A stretch of DNA of 64,000 bases, from positions 2,046,001-2,110,000 of the forward strand of contig NZ_JACCBU010000001.1 of NCBI RefSeq assembly GCF_013407955.1. Direction: 5' to 3'. The notes under the pieces are model-generated. The model ran no database searches. It saw only the letters and a list, made by a program, of their open reading frames with translations, and was not told the DNA's origin. Position numbers and translations under genes: made by a program. Origin of the DNA: Microlunatus parietis. Its GTDB lineage: Bacteria > Actinomycetota > Actinomycetes > Propionibacteriales > Propionibacteriaceae. This document shows, in pieces, positions 50,197 to 59,129 of the stretch; position 1 is the first letter of the stretch; each line of letters starts with the position of its first letter.

Positions 50197-51328
50197 CGCG
50201 TAATCCATCTCCGACGAAGTTCATGGACAGGACGGTGACGAAGATCGCCGCCCCGGGCAGCATCAGCCAGGGCGCGGTCTCGATCGCCCTGATGTTCTGC
50301 GCATCCTGCAACAGCACACCCCAACTGACCGCCGGGGACTGCAGGCCGAGCCCGAGGAAGCTGAGCGCCGTCTCGCCCAAGATCATCGCCGGGACGCTCA
50401 TGGTCAGCGACGCGATCATGTGGCTGCTGAACGACGGCAGCATGTGCCGGAAGATGATCCGTGGCTGGCTGCAGCCGTCCAGCCGGGCGGCGGTGATGAA
50501 GTCCTCCTCGCGCAGCGACAGGAACCGTCCCCGCACCACCCGGGCCATCCCGGTCCAGCCGATCACCGACAAGATCACGCTGATCGCGAAGTAGCGGGTC
50601 AGCGGCCCCCAGCTCGACGGCACCGCCGCCGACAGGGACAACCACAACGGTAGTGTCGGGATCGCCATCAGGAACTCGATCACCCGCTGGATCAGGGTGT
50701 CCGGCTTGCCGCCGTAGTAGCCCGAGATCCCGCCGAGCAGCAGGCCGAGGACGAAGCTCACCGCCACGCCGACCAGGCCGATCGACAACGAGATCCGCGA
50801 GCCGTAGACGATCCGGCTGAGCATGTCCCGGCCGGCCCGGTCGGCGCCCCAGAGGTAGAACGGCTGCCCCGGCTCGGTCGGACCGATCAGGTGCACGTCG
50901 GCCGGGATCAGTCCCCAGAACCGGTACTCGGCGCCGCGGACGAACAGCCCGACCGGGATCCGATTGCTCTCGTCGACGGTGAACGTGCGTTCGTACGTCT
51001 CCGCGTTCTGCTGCATCTGGTAGCCGTACACGTAGAGCCCGACACCATGATCGGGATGGTAGACGTGCAACTGCTGCGGCGGCGCGTAGGCGTACTGCTC
51101 GTTCTGGGCATCGGTCGTGGTCGGCGAGAGGAACTCGGCCAGGGCCACGATGAGATAGATGATGATCACCGCGAACGCGCCGATCCGGGCCAGGTGGTGC
51201 CGGCGGAACTTCCGCCAGATCAGCCGCCATTGCGAGGCCGTACCGCCCCGGATGGTGATCTGGTCGGGTTGCCGGCCCTCCGGCGGCTGCTCGGCCCGCG
51301 CGGCCACCTCGATCGTGTTCTCCGCCAT
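50174..51328 (-). CDS. Opp/Dpp-type ABC permease (C subunit) with large extracytoplasmic insertion
   Basis: A 384-residue permease. Helix 1 is IGAFAVIIIYLIVALAEFLS. About 110 residues then lie outside the membrane before the standard WGADRAGRDMLSRIVYGSRI segment; ordinary DppC proteins have a much shorter loop. The extra part is rich in Tyr and His (YAYAPPQQLHVYHPDHGVGL, VYGYQMQQNA). The EAA-like loop is FITAARLDGCSQPRIIFRHM. It pairs with the B subunit, whose gene lies one base upstream. The insertion may help dock the binding protein. Confidence 0.94.
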   Translation of the reverse strand: MAENTIEVAARAEQPPEGRQPDQITIRGGTASQWRLIWRKFRRHHLARIGAFAVIIIYLIVALAEFLSPTTTDAQNEQYAYAPPQQLHVYHPDHGVGLYVYGYQMQQNAETYERTFTVDESNRIPVGLFVRGAEYRFWGLIPADVHLIGPTEPGQPFYLWGADRAGRDMLSRIVYGSRISLSIGLVGVAVSFVLGLLLGGISGYYGGKPDTLIQRVIEFLMAIPTLPLWLSLSAAVPSSWGPLTRYFAISVILSVIGWTGMARVVRGRFLSLREEDFITAARLDGCSQPRIIFRHMLPSFSSHMIASLTMSVPAMILGETALSFLGLGLQSPAVSWGVLLQDAQNIRAIETAPWLMLPGAAIFVTVLSMNFVGDGLRDAADPYK

Positions 51329-51329
51329 C

Positions 51330-52328
51330 TCAGCCTCCCTCGTAGCGGTGCCGGATCCGCGGATCCCACCAGGCCAGGGCGATGTCGCTGAGCAACGTCC
51401 CGATCACCGTCAATGCACTCAAGATCAACACGAAACTTCCCACCAGATACATGTCCTGGCTCTCCACGGCACCGAACAGCAACGGACCCGTGGTCGGCAG
51501 GCTGAGCACGATCGAGATGATCGTCTCGCCACTGATCAAGCCGGGCAGCAGCCAGCCGACCGTGCTGAAGAACGGGCTCAGCGACATCCGGACCGGATAC
51601 TTGAGCAGCAGCTTCCACTCCGGCATCCCCTTGGCCCGGGCGGTCACCACGTACGGCTTGTACAGCTCGTCCAGCAGGTTGGCTCGGGTGATCCGGATCA
51701 GGCTCGCCGTACCCGATATGCCGATGATCAACACCGGCAGCCAGAGGTGGGAGGCAAGATCGAGTAGCTTGCCGAGGTTCCAGACCGCGTCGGCGTACTC
51801 GGGCGAGAAGAGGCCGCCGACACTGGAACCGAAATAACGGACTCCGATGTACATGAGGACCAGGGCCAGCATGAACTCCGGTACCGCCATCCCGACGAAG
51901 CCGAAGATCGTTCCGGCGTAGTCGCCCGGCGAGTACTGCTTCACCGCCGAGTAGATGCCGATCGGGAACGCGATCGCCCAGACCATCAGCATCGTGCTCA
52001 TCGACAGGAAGAACGACAGCGCGACCCGGTCCCAGATCAGCGTCGACACCGGCCGGTTCCAGGCGAACGACTCACCGAAATCACCGTGGAAGATGATGTT
52101 GCCGATCCAGTTGAAGTACTGGACCAGGAACGGGTCGTTGAGCCGGTAGCGCTCGCGCAGTGCCGCGACCCGCTCCAGGCTCAACTCCTCGCCGCGGGAC
52201 TCGGCGGCCGCCTGCAGGGTCGACACGTAATCGCCCGGCGGCAGGTTGATGATCCAGAAGGTGGCGAACGAGATCGCCGCCAGGGTGATGATCATCAACC
52301 CGACTCGCCGCAGGATGTAGCGCAGCAT
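51330..52328 (-). CDS. Opp/Dpp-type ABC permease (B subunit)
   Basis: A 332-residue permease with the family opening YILRRVGLMIITLAAISFAT, then QYFNWIGNIIFHGDFGESFAWNRPV in the extracytoplasmic loop. The EAA-type loop is YVVTARAKGMPEWKLLLKY, and PLLFGAVESQDMYLVGSFVL is in the last helical region. It is part of the five-gene importer block and is followed after one base by the C-subunit gene. Confidence 0.95.
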   Translation of the reverse strand: MLRYILRRVGLMIITLAAISFATFWIINLPPGDYVSTLQAAAESRGEELSLERVAALRERYRLNDPFLVQYFNWIGNIIFHGDFGESFAWNRPVSTLIWDRVALSFFLSMSTMLMVWAIAFPIGIYSAVKQYSPGDYAGTIFGFVGMAVPEFMLALVLMYIGVRYFGSSVGGLFSPEYADAVWNLGKLLDLASHLWLPVLIIGISGTASLIRITRANLLDELYKPYVVTARAKGMPEWKLLLKYPVRMSLSPFFSTVGWLLPGLISGETIISIVLSLPTTGPLLFGAVESQDMYLVGSFVLILSALTVIGTLLSDIALAWWDPRIRHRYEGG

Positions 52329-52343
52329 CGAGACAGCTCCCGG

Positions 52344-54368
52344 TCAGGCCGTGAAGTAGAAGTGCTCGGGATTGCTCGGACCGGGGGCCATGTAGCCGAC
52401 CGATCCAGGAAAGAAGTCGGGCACGTTCTTCATCGAGTTCTTCACGATGCCGTAGAGTTCCGGCGGCGTGCTGATCCCGATGTAGACGAACAACTCCTTC
52501 GCGATCGTGATGATCTCCTTGCCCAGCTTGGTCGCCTGGTCCGCCTCGTAGGTGACTCGCATCTGGTCGAACAGCTCCAGCTGCCGCTTCACCGGCGCCG
52601 GCGGCTCCTCGCCCTCTGCGCCCTCGGAGCGATACCACAGCGCCCAGGTGTGGCCGTACCGCGACGAGCCGCGCGGATTGCTCGGCAGGAAATAGTGATT
52701 CGATCCCTGGGTGGCGCGAATCTCGAAGCCGCCGCCGGTCCAGGTCGATGCCTCGGCCTGATTAGCTTCGACTCGTTCCCAGTACAGGGTTTCCGAGACC
52801 CGCTGCGCCTGGAGTTCGACACCGACCGCTTGCCAGTCCGCCTTGATCAACTCCAGTGCATCGACGTGGTCCGGCATTTCGGAGCTGACCACGACCGGGA
52901 CGACGATCCGCTGGCCGTCCGCCAGTCGGTAGTTGTCGGAATCCCGCTTCTCGTAGCCGGCCTGATCGAGCGCCTCGTTCGCCTTGTCGGTCGAGTATTC
53001 GAGGAACTGCGTGCCGAACTCCTCGTCGTAGACCGGGTCGCCCTCCAGAGGTGCGCCCTGCCACGGCTTACCCTGCCCGGCGTAGACGGAATCGATGATG
53101 CGCTGCCGATTGATCGCGTACGACAGTCCGACGCGGAAGTCCTTGTTGGCATAAATGGCCCGCTTCCTGTCGTCGGAAAGCGTCTGGTTGAACCCGATCA
53201 CCAGCGTATTGGTGCCGGTGGCGCCGATCGTGAACATCCGATAGTCGCCCTTCTCCTGATTCCGGGCCACGACCGGCTTGTTCCGCACCGTGCTGAAGTT
53301 GCGCATCTGCAGGTCGAGTTCGCCGTTGGCGATCTTCAGCAGTTCGACCTCGACGTCCAGCAACACCTCGCACTGGATCTTGTCGATGTAGGGCAGCTGG
53401 CTGCCCTCGGGATCGGTCTTCCAGTAGTACGGATTCCGCTCCGCGACCACCGCTGTCCCCTCGCCCAGCGGTGTGACCAACCGCCACGCGTTGAGGGTCG
53501 GGGCGTCGGCGTTCATCCACGGCGTGGACTTGTTCTCGAACAGCTGGATCCAGTCGTTGAGGTTGGCCTTCTTGACCAGGTCGTCCACATTCTTGTTGTA
53601 CCGGGGATGAAACTCCTGGAAATAGTGCTTGGGCATGACCATGGTCCGCATGCTCGCGAGCTCGTTCAGGAAGCCGGGCTTGGGGGCCGTGAACGTGTAT
53701 CTGACCTTCTGCTCGTCGACGACGGTGAACTCGCCCGGCCGAGCGGTGTCCGGGCTCAGCCACAGGTCGTAGAAGCCGCCCGGATGCATGTCCGCGTAGA
53801 CATTGACGTCCTCGAACGCGAACCGGAAATCCTCCGCGGTGCAGGGTTCCCCGTCGGACCAGCGCAGACCCTTGCGCAGCGTGAACTCGAAGACCTTGCC
53901 GCCCTCGAGTTCCTCGAAGGCCTCGCAGATGTTCGGGATGATCTCGTCCGTTCCGGCGGAGTTCGTCCATTCCCGGGTCCAGCGGACCAGCGGCTCGTAC
54001 CCGACGATCGTGCCGAGCCAGCTTGCGTCCTCCTGCGTGATCATCGCCGAATGCCAGGTGCCGCCGTACCGTCCGACACTCTCGATCGGCTCGACGACCA
54101 GCGGCTGCTCCGGCATCCGTTCCTTGACCGGCGGCAGTTTCCCGGCCTCGACCTGCGCGGCCAAGCTGGGCGCCTCCGGTCCCTTGGGCCCGCTGGGGTT
54201 CGGCGCGCCGTCACCGTCGCGTTGCACCGGGGCGGTCTCCAACAGACTGCAGCCGGTCAGGGCGGCGCCGGCGATCAAACCGGAGCCGGAGCCGAGCAGG
54301 CCGCGCCGGGAGAGAGTGATCCGGCGATACGGCAGCACCGGCCGGTCCGTGATCTTGGACTGAGACAT
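52344..54368 (-). CDS. Opp/Dpp-type ABC solute-binding lipoprotein (SBP_bac_5)
   Basis: A 674-residue receptor. The N-terminal segment ITLSRRGLLGSGSGLIAGAA then LTGCSLLE is a twin-arginine signal ending in a lipobox (LTGC). SIGRYGGTWHSAMITQEDA and LRKGLRWSDGEPCTAEDFRF are the classical family-5 motifs, and GYLP-like spacing is replaced by VGYMAPGPSNPEHFYF at the end. Long receptors of this class in glycan loci often bind oligosaccharides rather than peptides; that is my inference from the glycosidases downstream. It lies 15 bases before the B-permease gene. Confidence 0.94.
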   Translation of the reverse strand: MSQSKITDRPVLPYRRITLSRRGLLGSGSGLIAGAALTGCSLLETAPVQRDGDGAPNPSGPKGPEAPSLAAQVEAGKLPPVKERMPEQPLVVEPIESVGRYGGTWHSAMITQEDASWLGTIVGYEPLVRWTREWTNSAGTDEIIPNICEAFEELEGGKVFEFTLRKGLRWSDGEPCTAEDFRFAFEDVNVYADMHPGGFYDLWLSPDTARPGEFTVVDEQKVRYTFTAPKPGFLNELASMRTMVMPKHYFQEFHPRYNKNVDDLVKKANLNDWIQLFENKSTPWMNADAPTLNAWRLVTPLGEGTAVVAERNPYYWKTDPEGSQLPYIDKIQCEVLLDVEVELLKIANGELDLQMRNFSTVRNKPVVARNQEKGDYRMFTIGATGTNTLVIGFNQTLSDDRKRAIYANKDFRVGLSYAINRQRIIDSVYAGQGKPWQGAPLEGDPVYDEEFGTQFLEYSTDKANEALDQAGYEKRDSDNYRLADGQRIVVPVVVSSEMPDHVDALELIKADWQAVGVELQAQRVSETLYWERVEANQAEASTWTGGGFEIRATQGSNHYFLPSNPRGSSRYGHTWALWYRSEGAEGEEPPAPVKRQLELFDQMRVTYEADQATKLGKEIITIAKELFVYIGISTPPELYGIVKNSMKNVPDFFPGSVGYMAPGPSNPEHFYFTA

Positions 54369-54403
54369 CGTTGTGCTCCTCCTAGGTGGGTGGTCGGCGG
54401 CCG

Positions 54404-55396
54404 TCAGCGGCGACGGACGCCAGAGTGCTCGCCGACGGCGGCGGCCTCCAGTTGCTCGATCAGGGGCAAAGCGGTCCGGTCCAGCTGCCGACGCTCGTCA
54501 TCGGTCAGCGGGGACAGCGGTGCCGCGGACCGGTCGGTGGCGATCCAGCCGCGGCGTTCCAACAGGTGCTTGTAGAGAGCCGCGGTCGCCGAGATCGTCG
54601 TAGCCCGCGGCAGCCGGAGCGCCCGCAGCAGCTCGTCGGAACCGTCCTGAAGATCACGGACGGCCGTCCAGTCATCGCGTCCGAAGGCCTCGAACTGTGC
54701 CACCAGGTGCCGCGGCACCAGGTTCGCCAACGAGCTCATCGTGCCTTGCGCACCGACGAAGTAGCCCAGGTCGGGCACCGCGGAACCACCGGTGAAGCAG
54801 TCGAAGGCGATGCCGGCACGACGGGCGGCGCCGAGCAGCTGGCGGAACCAGACCAGGTCCGAACTGCTGTCCTTGGCGCCGTCGAACACACCTTCCGCGG
54901 CCAGCTCGACGATCCCGTCGATGCCGAGCCCCGGCCCGGCGAGCCGGGGCAGGTTGTACGCGAACACGGGCCGGCCGGCCAGCCGGGCGACAGCGCGGAA
55001 ATGATCTTTCAGCTCGGCCTGGGTGAAGTCCGCACCGTACGGCGGCAGCACCGAAAGCCTTGCGGCACCGGCATCCAGCGCGGCCCGAGCATGATCGAGA
55101 ACGAGTTCGGTACCGGTGTCCCCGACGTGCGCGATCACCGGCACCGCCCCGCCGACGATCTTGACGCATTCCCGGACGACCCGGGCGCGTCCCTCGACAC
55201 CGAGCGCATAGAACTCGCCCGTGGTGCCGTTGACCCAGAGTCCGGCGACACCCCCGTCGAGCAGTTCGCCGACCAGTCGCTCCAGGGACGCCGAGTCCAG
55301 CGTCCCGTCGGCGGTCAGGGGCAGCACGATCGGCGGGAAGACCCCCCGCGGACGTTCGCCGGTGGGTATCGATTCATCAATGAATGCCGGTGGCAT
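54404..55396 (-). CDS. dihydrodipicolinate synthase/N-acetylneuraminate lyase family aldolase (2)
   Basis: A 330-residue aldolase barrel and first gene of the ten-gene operon. GVFPPIVLPLTADGTLD opens it, WVNGTTGEFYALG is the pyruvate-binding GTTGE loop, FAYNLPR holds the tyrosine and FDGAKDSSSD the Schiff-base lysine. NAL-type function would fit the sialidase-like gene in the same operon, but 2-keto-3-deoxy sugar acid aldolases look alike. No ribosome-binding site precedes ATG at 55396, and the promoter at 55403-55432 would start RNA at or beside the ATG, so the message may be leaderless. Confidence 0.92.
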   Translation of the reverse strand: MPPAFIDESIPTGERPRGVFPPIVLPLTADGTLDSASLERLVGELLDGGVAGLWVNGTTGEFYALGVEGRARVVRECVKIVGGAVPVIAHVGDTGTELVLDHARAALDAGAARLSVLPPYGADFTQAELKDHFRAVARLAGRPVFAYNLPRLAGPGLGIDGIVELAAEGVFDGAKDSSSDLVWFRQLLGAARRAGIAFDCFTGGSAVPDLGYFVGAQGTMSSLANLVPRHLVAQFEAFGRDDWTAVRDLQDGSDELLRALRLPRATTISATAALYKHLLERRGWIATDRSAAPLSPLTDDERRQLDRTALPLIEQLEAAAVGEHSGVRRR

Positions 55397-55432
55397 ACCA
55401 CTATGATGAGAGTCGCTCGATTGTGGTGTCAA
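55392..55432 (-). promoter_or_regulatory. promoter and operator-like site of the glycan operon
   Basis: On the minus strand TTGACA (55427-55432) and CATCAT (55403-55408) are separated by 18 bases, a good vegetative-type promoter. GGCATACCA (plus strand, 55392-55400) covers the expected start of transcription; the same word occurs at 55515-55523. The word reads TGGTATGCC on the minus strand, the half-site type bound by FCD-GntR proteins. Confidence 0.6.
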
Positions 55433-55514
55433 GGGATATCCGGCCGCGAAGTTGAAGCGCTTTCCGGACAACGTGCGGCGCGAGTCGCCGAGTGTCGGCA
55501 GGGATCGGCGATCC

Positions 55515-55523
55515 GGCATACCA
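55515..55523 (+). promoter_or_regulatory. second copy of the GntR-type word, on the regulator side
   Basis: GGCATACCA followed by TGAGCA repeats the word at 55392-55400, 44 bases before the regulator gene start at 55567. It would allow one protein to control both divergent transcripts. GGATC-ggc-GATCC at 55502-55514 directly precedes it. Confidence 0.45.
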
Positions 55524-55566
55524 TGAGCAAGCTGAGTACTGTGAATGGGCACGGGAAGGATCTTCG

Positions 55567-56274
55567 ATGGCTCGAACTGCAGCACCGGTCGACTCCGAAA
55601 GCCTGGAGAGCCGGGCCCACCAGGCGCTGGTCACCTGGCTCACCGAGGAGCACCCGGCGCCCGGGCAACCGGTGCCGATCCGCGAGTTCGCCCGCAACCT
55701 CGGCATGAGCCGGACACCGGTCCGCAGCGCCGTCGGCCGGCTGTACGAGCGCGGGCTGCTCTCGTACGACCCGGTCGCGGGGTTCACCGTCGCGGTCCCC
55801 TCGCTCAGTTCCCTGTACGAGTTGTTCGAGCTCCGGGTCATGATCGAATCGCACAGCATCCGCCGCTTCTGCGAGCGCCAACCCGAGGGACCACTGCCCG
55901 AACTCGAGGAATCGGTGGCCGAGGCGGCGAAGCTGGCCGAGCACGCGATCGACGACCAGGCCGCCTACATCGCGTTCCGGGAGAACGACAGCCGGTTCCA
56001 TCGCTCGATCGTCGCGCTCGCCGAACTGCCGCGGCTGGTGTCGCTCTACGACGACCTGCACCTGAGCATCCACGTCACCCGGGCCGGGATGGAGGCGCCG
56101 CTGACCCACAAGCGGCTGGACACCGCGGTGGACGAGCACCGCGGGATCGTGGCGGCCCTGGTCGCCGGCGACACCGATCTGGCCCGGGAACGGCTCGAGT
56201 CGCACATCCTCCGGGTCCGCGACCAGACCATCGTCTTCCTCACCCAGCCGCGCATGAACTCCGGACGGCGGTGA
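55567..56274 (+). CDS. GntR family regulator, FCD subfamily (2)
   Basis: A 235-residue regulator. The winged helix is PVPIREFARNLGMSRTPVRS, then AVGRLYERGLLSYDP; the FCD domain begins LYELFELRVMIESHSIRRFC and has ENDSRFHRSIVALAELPRLV and DEHRGIVAALVAGDTDLA with the metal-binding Asp and His residues. GGAAGGA precedes ATG at 55567. Divergent from the ten-gene operon and 7 bases before the GH127 gene, it is the obvious candidate regulator of both. Confidence 0.93.
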   Translation: MARTAAPVDSESLESRAHQALVTWLTEEHPAPGQPVPIREFARNLGMSRTPVRSAVGRLYERGLLSYDPVAGFTVAVPSLSSLYELFELRVMIESHSIRRFCERQPEGPLPELEESVAEAAKLAEHAIDDQAAYIAFRENDSRFHRSIVALAELPRLVSLYDDLHLSIHVTRAGMEAPLTHKRLDTAVDEHRGIVAALVAGDTDLARERLESHILRVRDQTIVFLTQPRMNSGRR

Positions 56275-56281
56275 TCACGCC

Positions 56282-58219
56282 GTGTCGACAGCCAAGGCCG
56301 ATTCCATGATCAACACCGGCGCCGTGACCGGACCGGTCGCCCTCACCGCCGACGCTGCCGCCGCCCACCGGCCGATCCCGCCGGTGATCATCACCGGCGG
56401 GCTCTGGCAGCAGTGGCAGCGGGTGAACCGGGACGCGAGCATCCCGCTCGGCCTCCGCAAGCTCGACGAGGCCGGCAACTTCGACGATCTCCGGCTGGCC
56501 GCCGGTGATCAACTGGACGCGGAATACCACGGCCCGGTCTACATGGACTCCGACGTCTACAAGATGCTCGAGTCGGTCGGCTTCGAACTCGGCAACGGCG
56601 ACGATCCGACGCTGCGGTCGTTCGTCGCCGACGCTGTCGCCCTGATCGACCGGGCCCAGCAGGACGACGGCTACCTGAATTCGTACTACCAGGTGGTGGC
56701 GCCCGGCCAGCGCTACGCCAAGCTGGAGAACAGTCACGAGCTCTACACGGCCGGTCACCTGATCCAGGCCGCGGTGGCGCTGGCCCGGGCCGGCGATGAT
56801 CAACTGCTGCCGGTCGCCCGGCGGCTCGCCGATCACCTGGTCCAGGTGTTCCTGACCGAGCGGAAGCCCCGCCTGGACGGGCATCCCGAGGCCGAGACGG
56901 CCCTGGTCGAACTGTTCCGACTGACCGGGACGGCCGCCTATCTCGACCTGGCCCGGCGGCTGGTCGAGGACCGCGGCCGGGGCCTGGTCGGCCACAGTCC
57001 GGTCGGCTCGGCGTACTTCCAGGACGCCCTTCCGGTGCGCGAGATGCCGATCCTGACCGGCCACGCGGTGCGGGCCATGTATCTCGAGGCGGGCATCGTC
57101 GACGTCGCGCTCGAGACCGGCGACCGGTCCCTGCTGGAGTGCTCCATCGCGCGCTGGGAGGACGCGGTCGCCACCAAGACCGCGATCACCGGCGGGCACG
57201 GCGCCCGACAGCTCAAGGAGGCCTTCGGCGAGGGGTACGAACTCCCGTCTGACCAGGCCTACAACGAAACTTGCGCGGCGGTGGCGAGCATCCACTGGAG
57301 CTGGCGGCTGCTGCTGGCCACCGGCGAGGCGCGGTTCGCGGACCTGATCGAGCGCACCCTCTACAACGTCTTCGCCGCCTCGGTGTCGCTGGACGGGCTG
57401 GAGTTCTTCAAGGGCAATCCGCTGCAGCGGCGTCATGATCATGAACAGGTGATCGGCGATCCCCGGTATCGCGGTGGCTGGTTCTGGTCGGCCTGCTGCC
57501 CGCCCAACGTGACCCGCCTGATGGCCTCCCTCGGCCACTACGTCGCAACCGTCGACGCCGAGACCGTGTATCTCCAGCAGTACGCGGATTCCGAGCTGGC
57601 CGCCGACCTGGCCGGCGGTGCGCTGGGCCTGACGATCCGGACCGACCTGCCCTGGCAGGGCGACGTCATGATCACGATCGGGCGGGCGCCGGAGGCCGAA
57701 TGCGGGATCGGCCTGCGGCTGCCGCCGTGGAGCGAACGGACCGAGCTTGCGGTGAACGGCGACCCGGTCCTGGTCGAGCCCGACGCGCAGGGTTATCTGA
57801 GGCTGCGCCGCCGATGGCAGGCCGGCGACACGATACGACTCGGCCTGGACCTGACGCCGCGGATGATCACCCCGCACCCCAAGATCGACGCCGTCCGCGG
57901 CTCCGTCGCCTTCGAGCGCGGCCCGCTGGTCTACTGCTTCGAGCAGGCCGACCAGGAAGCCGGGGTGGACGTGGAACGGCTCAGGTCGGCCGCCGAACCG
58001 GTGATCACGACCCGGCCGGTCGATGATCATCCCGGGATCGGCCGCACCGTCCTGCTCGACGTCACCGCGGCCGAGTTCGACGAGCCGCCGAGCGGGCTGC
58101 CGTACTTCGCAACGCGGCCGGAACTCGCGGATCGCCCGGTCACGGCGACGGCGATCCCCTACTTCCAGTGGTCGAACCGGGACCGGTTGCCCATGCGGGT
58201 CTGGCTGCCGATCCGCTGA
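56282..58219 (+). CDS. GH127-family beta-L-arabinofuranosidase
   Basis: A 645-residue protein. AQQDDGYLNSYYQVV, AYNETCAAVASIHWSWRLLL and WFWSACCPPNVTRLMASLGH are family hallmarks. Glu329, Cys331, Cys405 and Cys406 correspond to the zinc-binding set of the characterised enzyme HypBA1 (Glu, Cys, then the Cys-Cys pair whose first member is the nucleophile). The toroid catalytic domain is followed by two beta-sandwich regions. It should remove terminal beta-L-arabinofuranose. GTG at 56282 is close behind the regulator; ATG at 56306 is an alternative. The last 80 bases overlap the convergent ROK gene. Confidence 0.93.
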   Translation: MSTAKADSMINTGAVTGPVALTADAAAAHRPIPPVIITGGLWQQWQRVNRDASIPLGLRKLDEAGNFDDLRLAAGDQLDAEYHGPVYMDSDVYKMLESVGFELGNGDDPTLRSFVADAVALIDRAQQDDGYLNSYYQVVAPGQRYAKLENSHELYTAGHLIQAAVALARAGDDQLLPVARRLADHLVQVFLTERKPRLDGHPEAETALVELFRLTGTAAYLDLARRLVEDRGRGLVGHSPVGSAYFQDALPVREMPILTGHAVRAMYLEAGIVDVALETGDRSLLECSIARWEDAVATKTAITGGHGARQLKEAFGEGYELPSDQAYNETCAAVASIHWSWRLLLATGEARFADLIERTLYNVFAASVSLDGLEFFKGNPLQRRHDHEQVIGDPRYRGGWFWSACCPPNVTRLMASLGHYVATVDAETVYLQQYADSELAADLAGGALGLTIRTDLPWQGDVMITIGRAPEAECGIGLRLPPWSERTELAVNGDPVLVEPDAQGYLRLRRRWQAGDTIRLGLDLTPRMITPHPKIDAVRGSVAFERGPLVYCFEQADQEAGVDVERLRSAAEPVITTRPVDDHPGIGRTVLLDVTAAEFDEPPSGLPYFATRPELADRPVTATAIPYFQWSNRDRLPMRVWLPIR

Positions 58220-59129
58220 CCGCCTCCGCGGCGAGGATCGCGGCCCCGAACAGGCCCGAGTCGGGTCCGAGTTCGGCCGGCAGCCACCGGCAGGCGGAGC
58301 GTGACGGCAGTCGGCTCCGTGCTTCGGTGATCACTCGCCCGGTCAGTTCGGTCACCGAACCGAGCCCGCCGCCGAAGATCACCGCCGCCGGGTCCACCAG
58401 CCGCACGGCGGCGGCCAGCACCGAGCCCAGGGCTCGGGCCGCGGAGCCGAGCACCGCGTCCGCCACCGGGTCACCGGTCTCGGCCCGGGACAGCACGCCA
58501 CGGGCTCCGTCCGCGGGGCTGGCTCCGGCGCTCGCGTAGCGGTGGGCGATGGCGGCCCCGGAGGCGAAGGCCTCCAGGCTGACCGGCGACCCGTCGGCGA
58601 TCCCGGCCGGGATCGGGAACTCACCCAGTGCAATCGCCTCGCCGTGGGCGCCGGCCCAGGCTCGGCCTTCGATCACCAGAGTTGACGACAGCCCCGTACC
58701 CCATGAGACGTAAAGAAAGCTGCCGATGCCACGGCCGGCGCCGAGGCGAGCCTCGGCCATCGCCCCGAGCCGCACGTCCGAGTCGATCGTGATCATGGTC
58801 TCAGGCTCGAATTCGGTGGCCAGCACGTGATCGGGCGCGGCCGACGGCCCGATCACCTCACGGCTGGTCAGCCGGCCGGCCGCCACGTACTCCGGGAAGC
58901 CGGCTCCGACCGAGCGCACCCGCTGATCAGCGGCGGCTGCCCGGGCGGCCAGCTCGCGGGCCACGGCGGCGGTCGCGACCAGGCCCGGATCGGCGGCACC
59001 CGGTGATCCGGGGGTTGCCGCGCCGACCCGCTCCAGCACCCGCCAGGTTCCCGGTTCGAACAAGGCCCCGATGATCTTGGTGCCACCGACGTCCAGGCCG
59101 ACCACGATCCCCCGGCGGCCGTCGGTCAC
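58140..59129 (-). CDS. ROK-family protein lacking the usual zinc motif
   Basis: A 329-residue protein. VVGLDVGGTKIIGALF is the ATP phosphate motif, ITIDSDVRLGAMAEARLGAG and LYVSWGTGLSSTLVIEGRAW are the ROK core. The catalytic Asp is in IDSDVRLG. The G-E-I-G-H and C-x-C-G-x-x-G-C zinc cluster found in most ROK kinases is absent: the region reads AIALGEFPIPAG. No DNA-binding domain is present, so it is a kinase-like or sensor protein. GTG at 59129 overlaps the bicupin stop (GTGA), showing co-transcription. Confidence 0.87.
   Translation of the reverse strand: MTDGRRGIVVGLDVGGTKIIGALFEPGTWRVLERVGAATPGSPGAADPGLVATAAVARELAARAAAADQRVRSVGAGFPEYVAAGRLTSREVIGPSAAPDHVLATEFEPETMITIDSDVRLGAMAEARLGAGRGIGSFLYVSWGTGLSSTLVIEGRAWAGAHGEAIALGEFPIPAGIADGSPVSLEAFASGAAIAHRYASAGASPADGARGVLSRAETGDPVADAVLGSAARALGSVLAAAVRLVDPAAVIFGGGLGSVTELTGRVITEARSRLPSRSACRWLPAELGPDSGLFGAAILAAEAVSGSAARPAWATGPGSTTGSRGSPSP

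Noticed and set aside
52086..54575. 829-codon open frame antisense to the oligopeptide-type binding protein
   Set aside because: Shadow of a receptor gene with signal peptide and family motifs.
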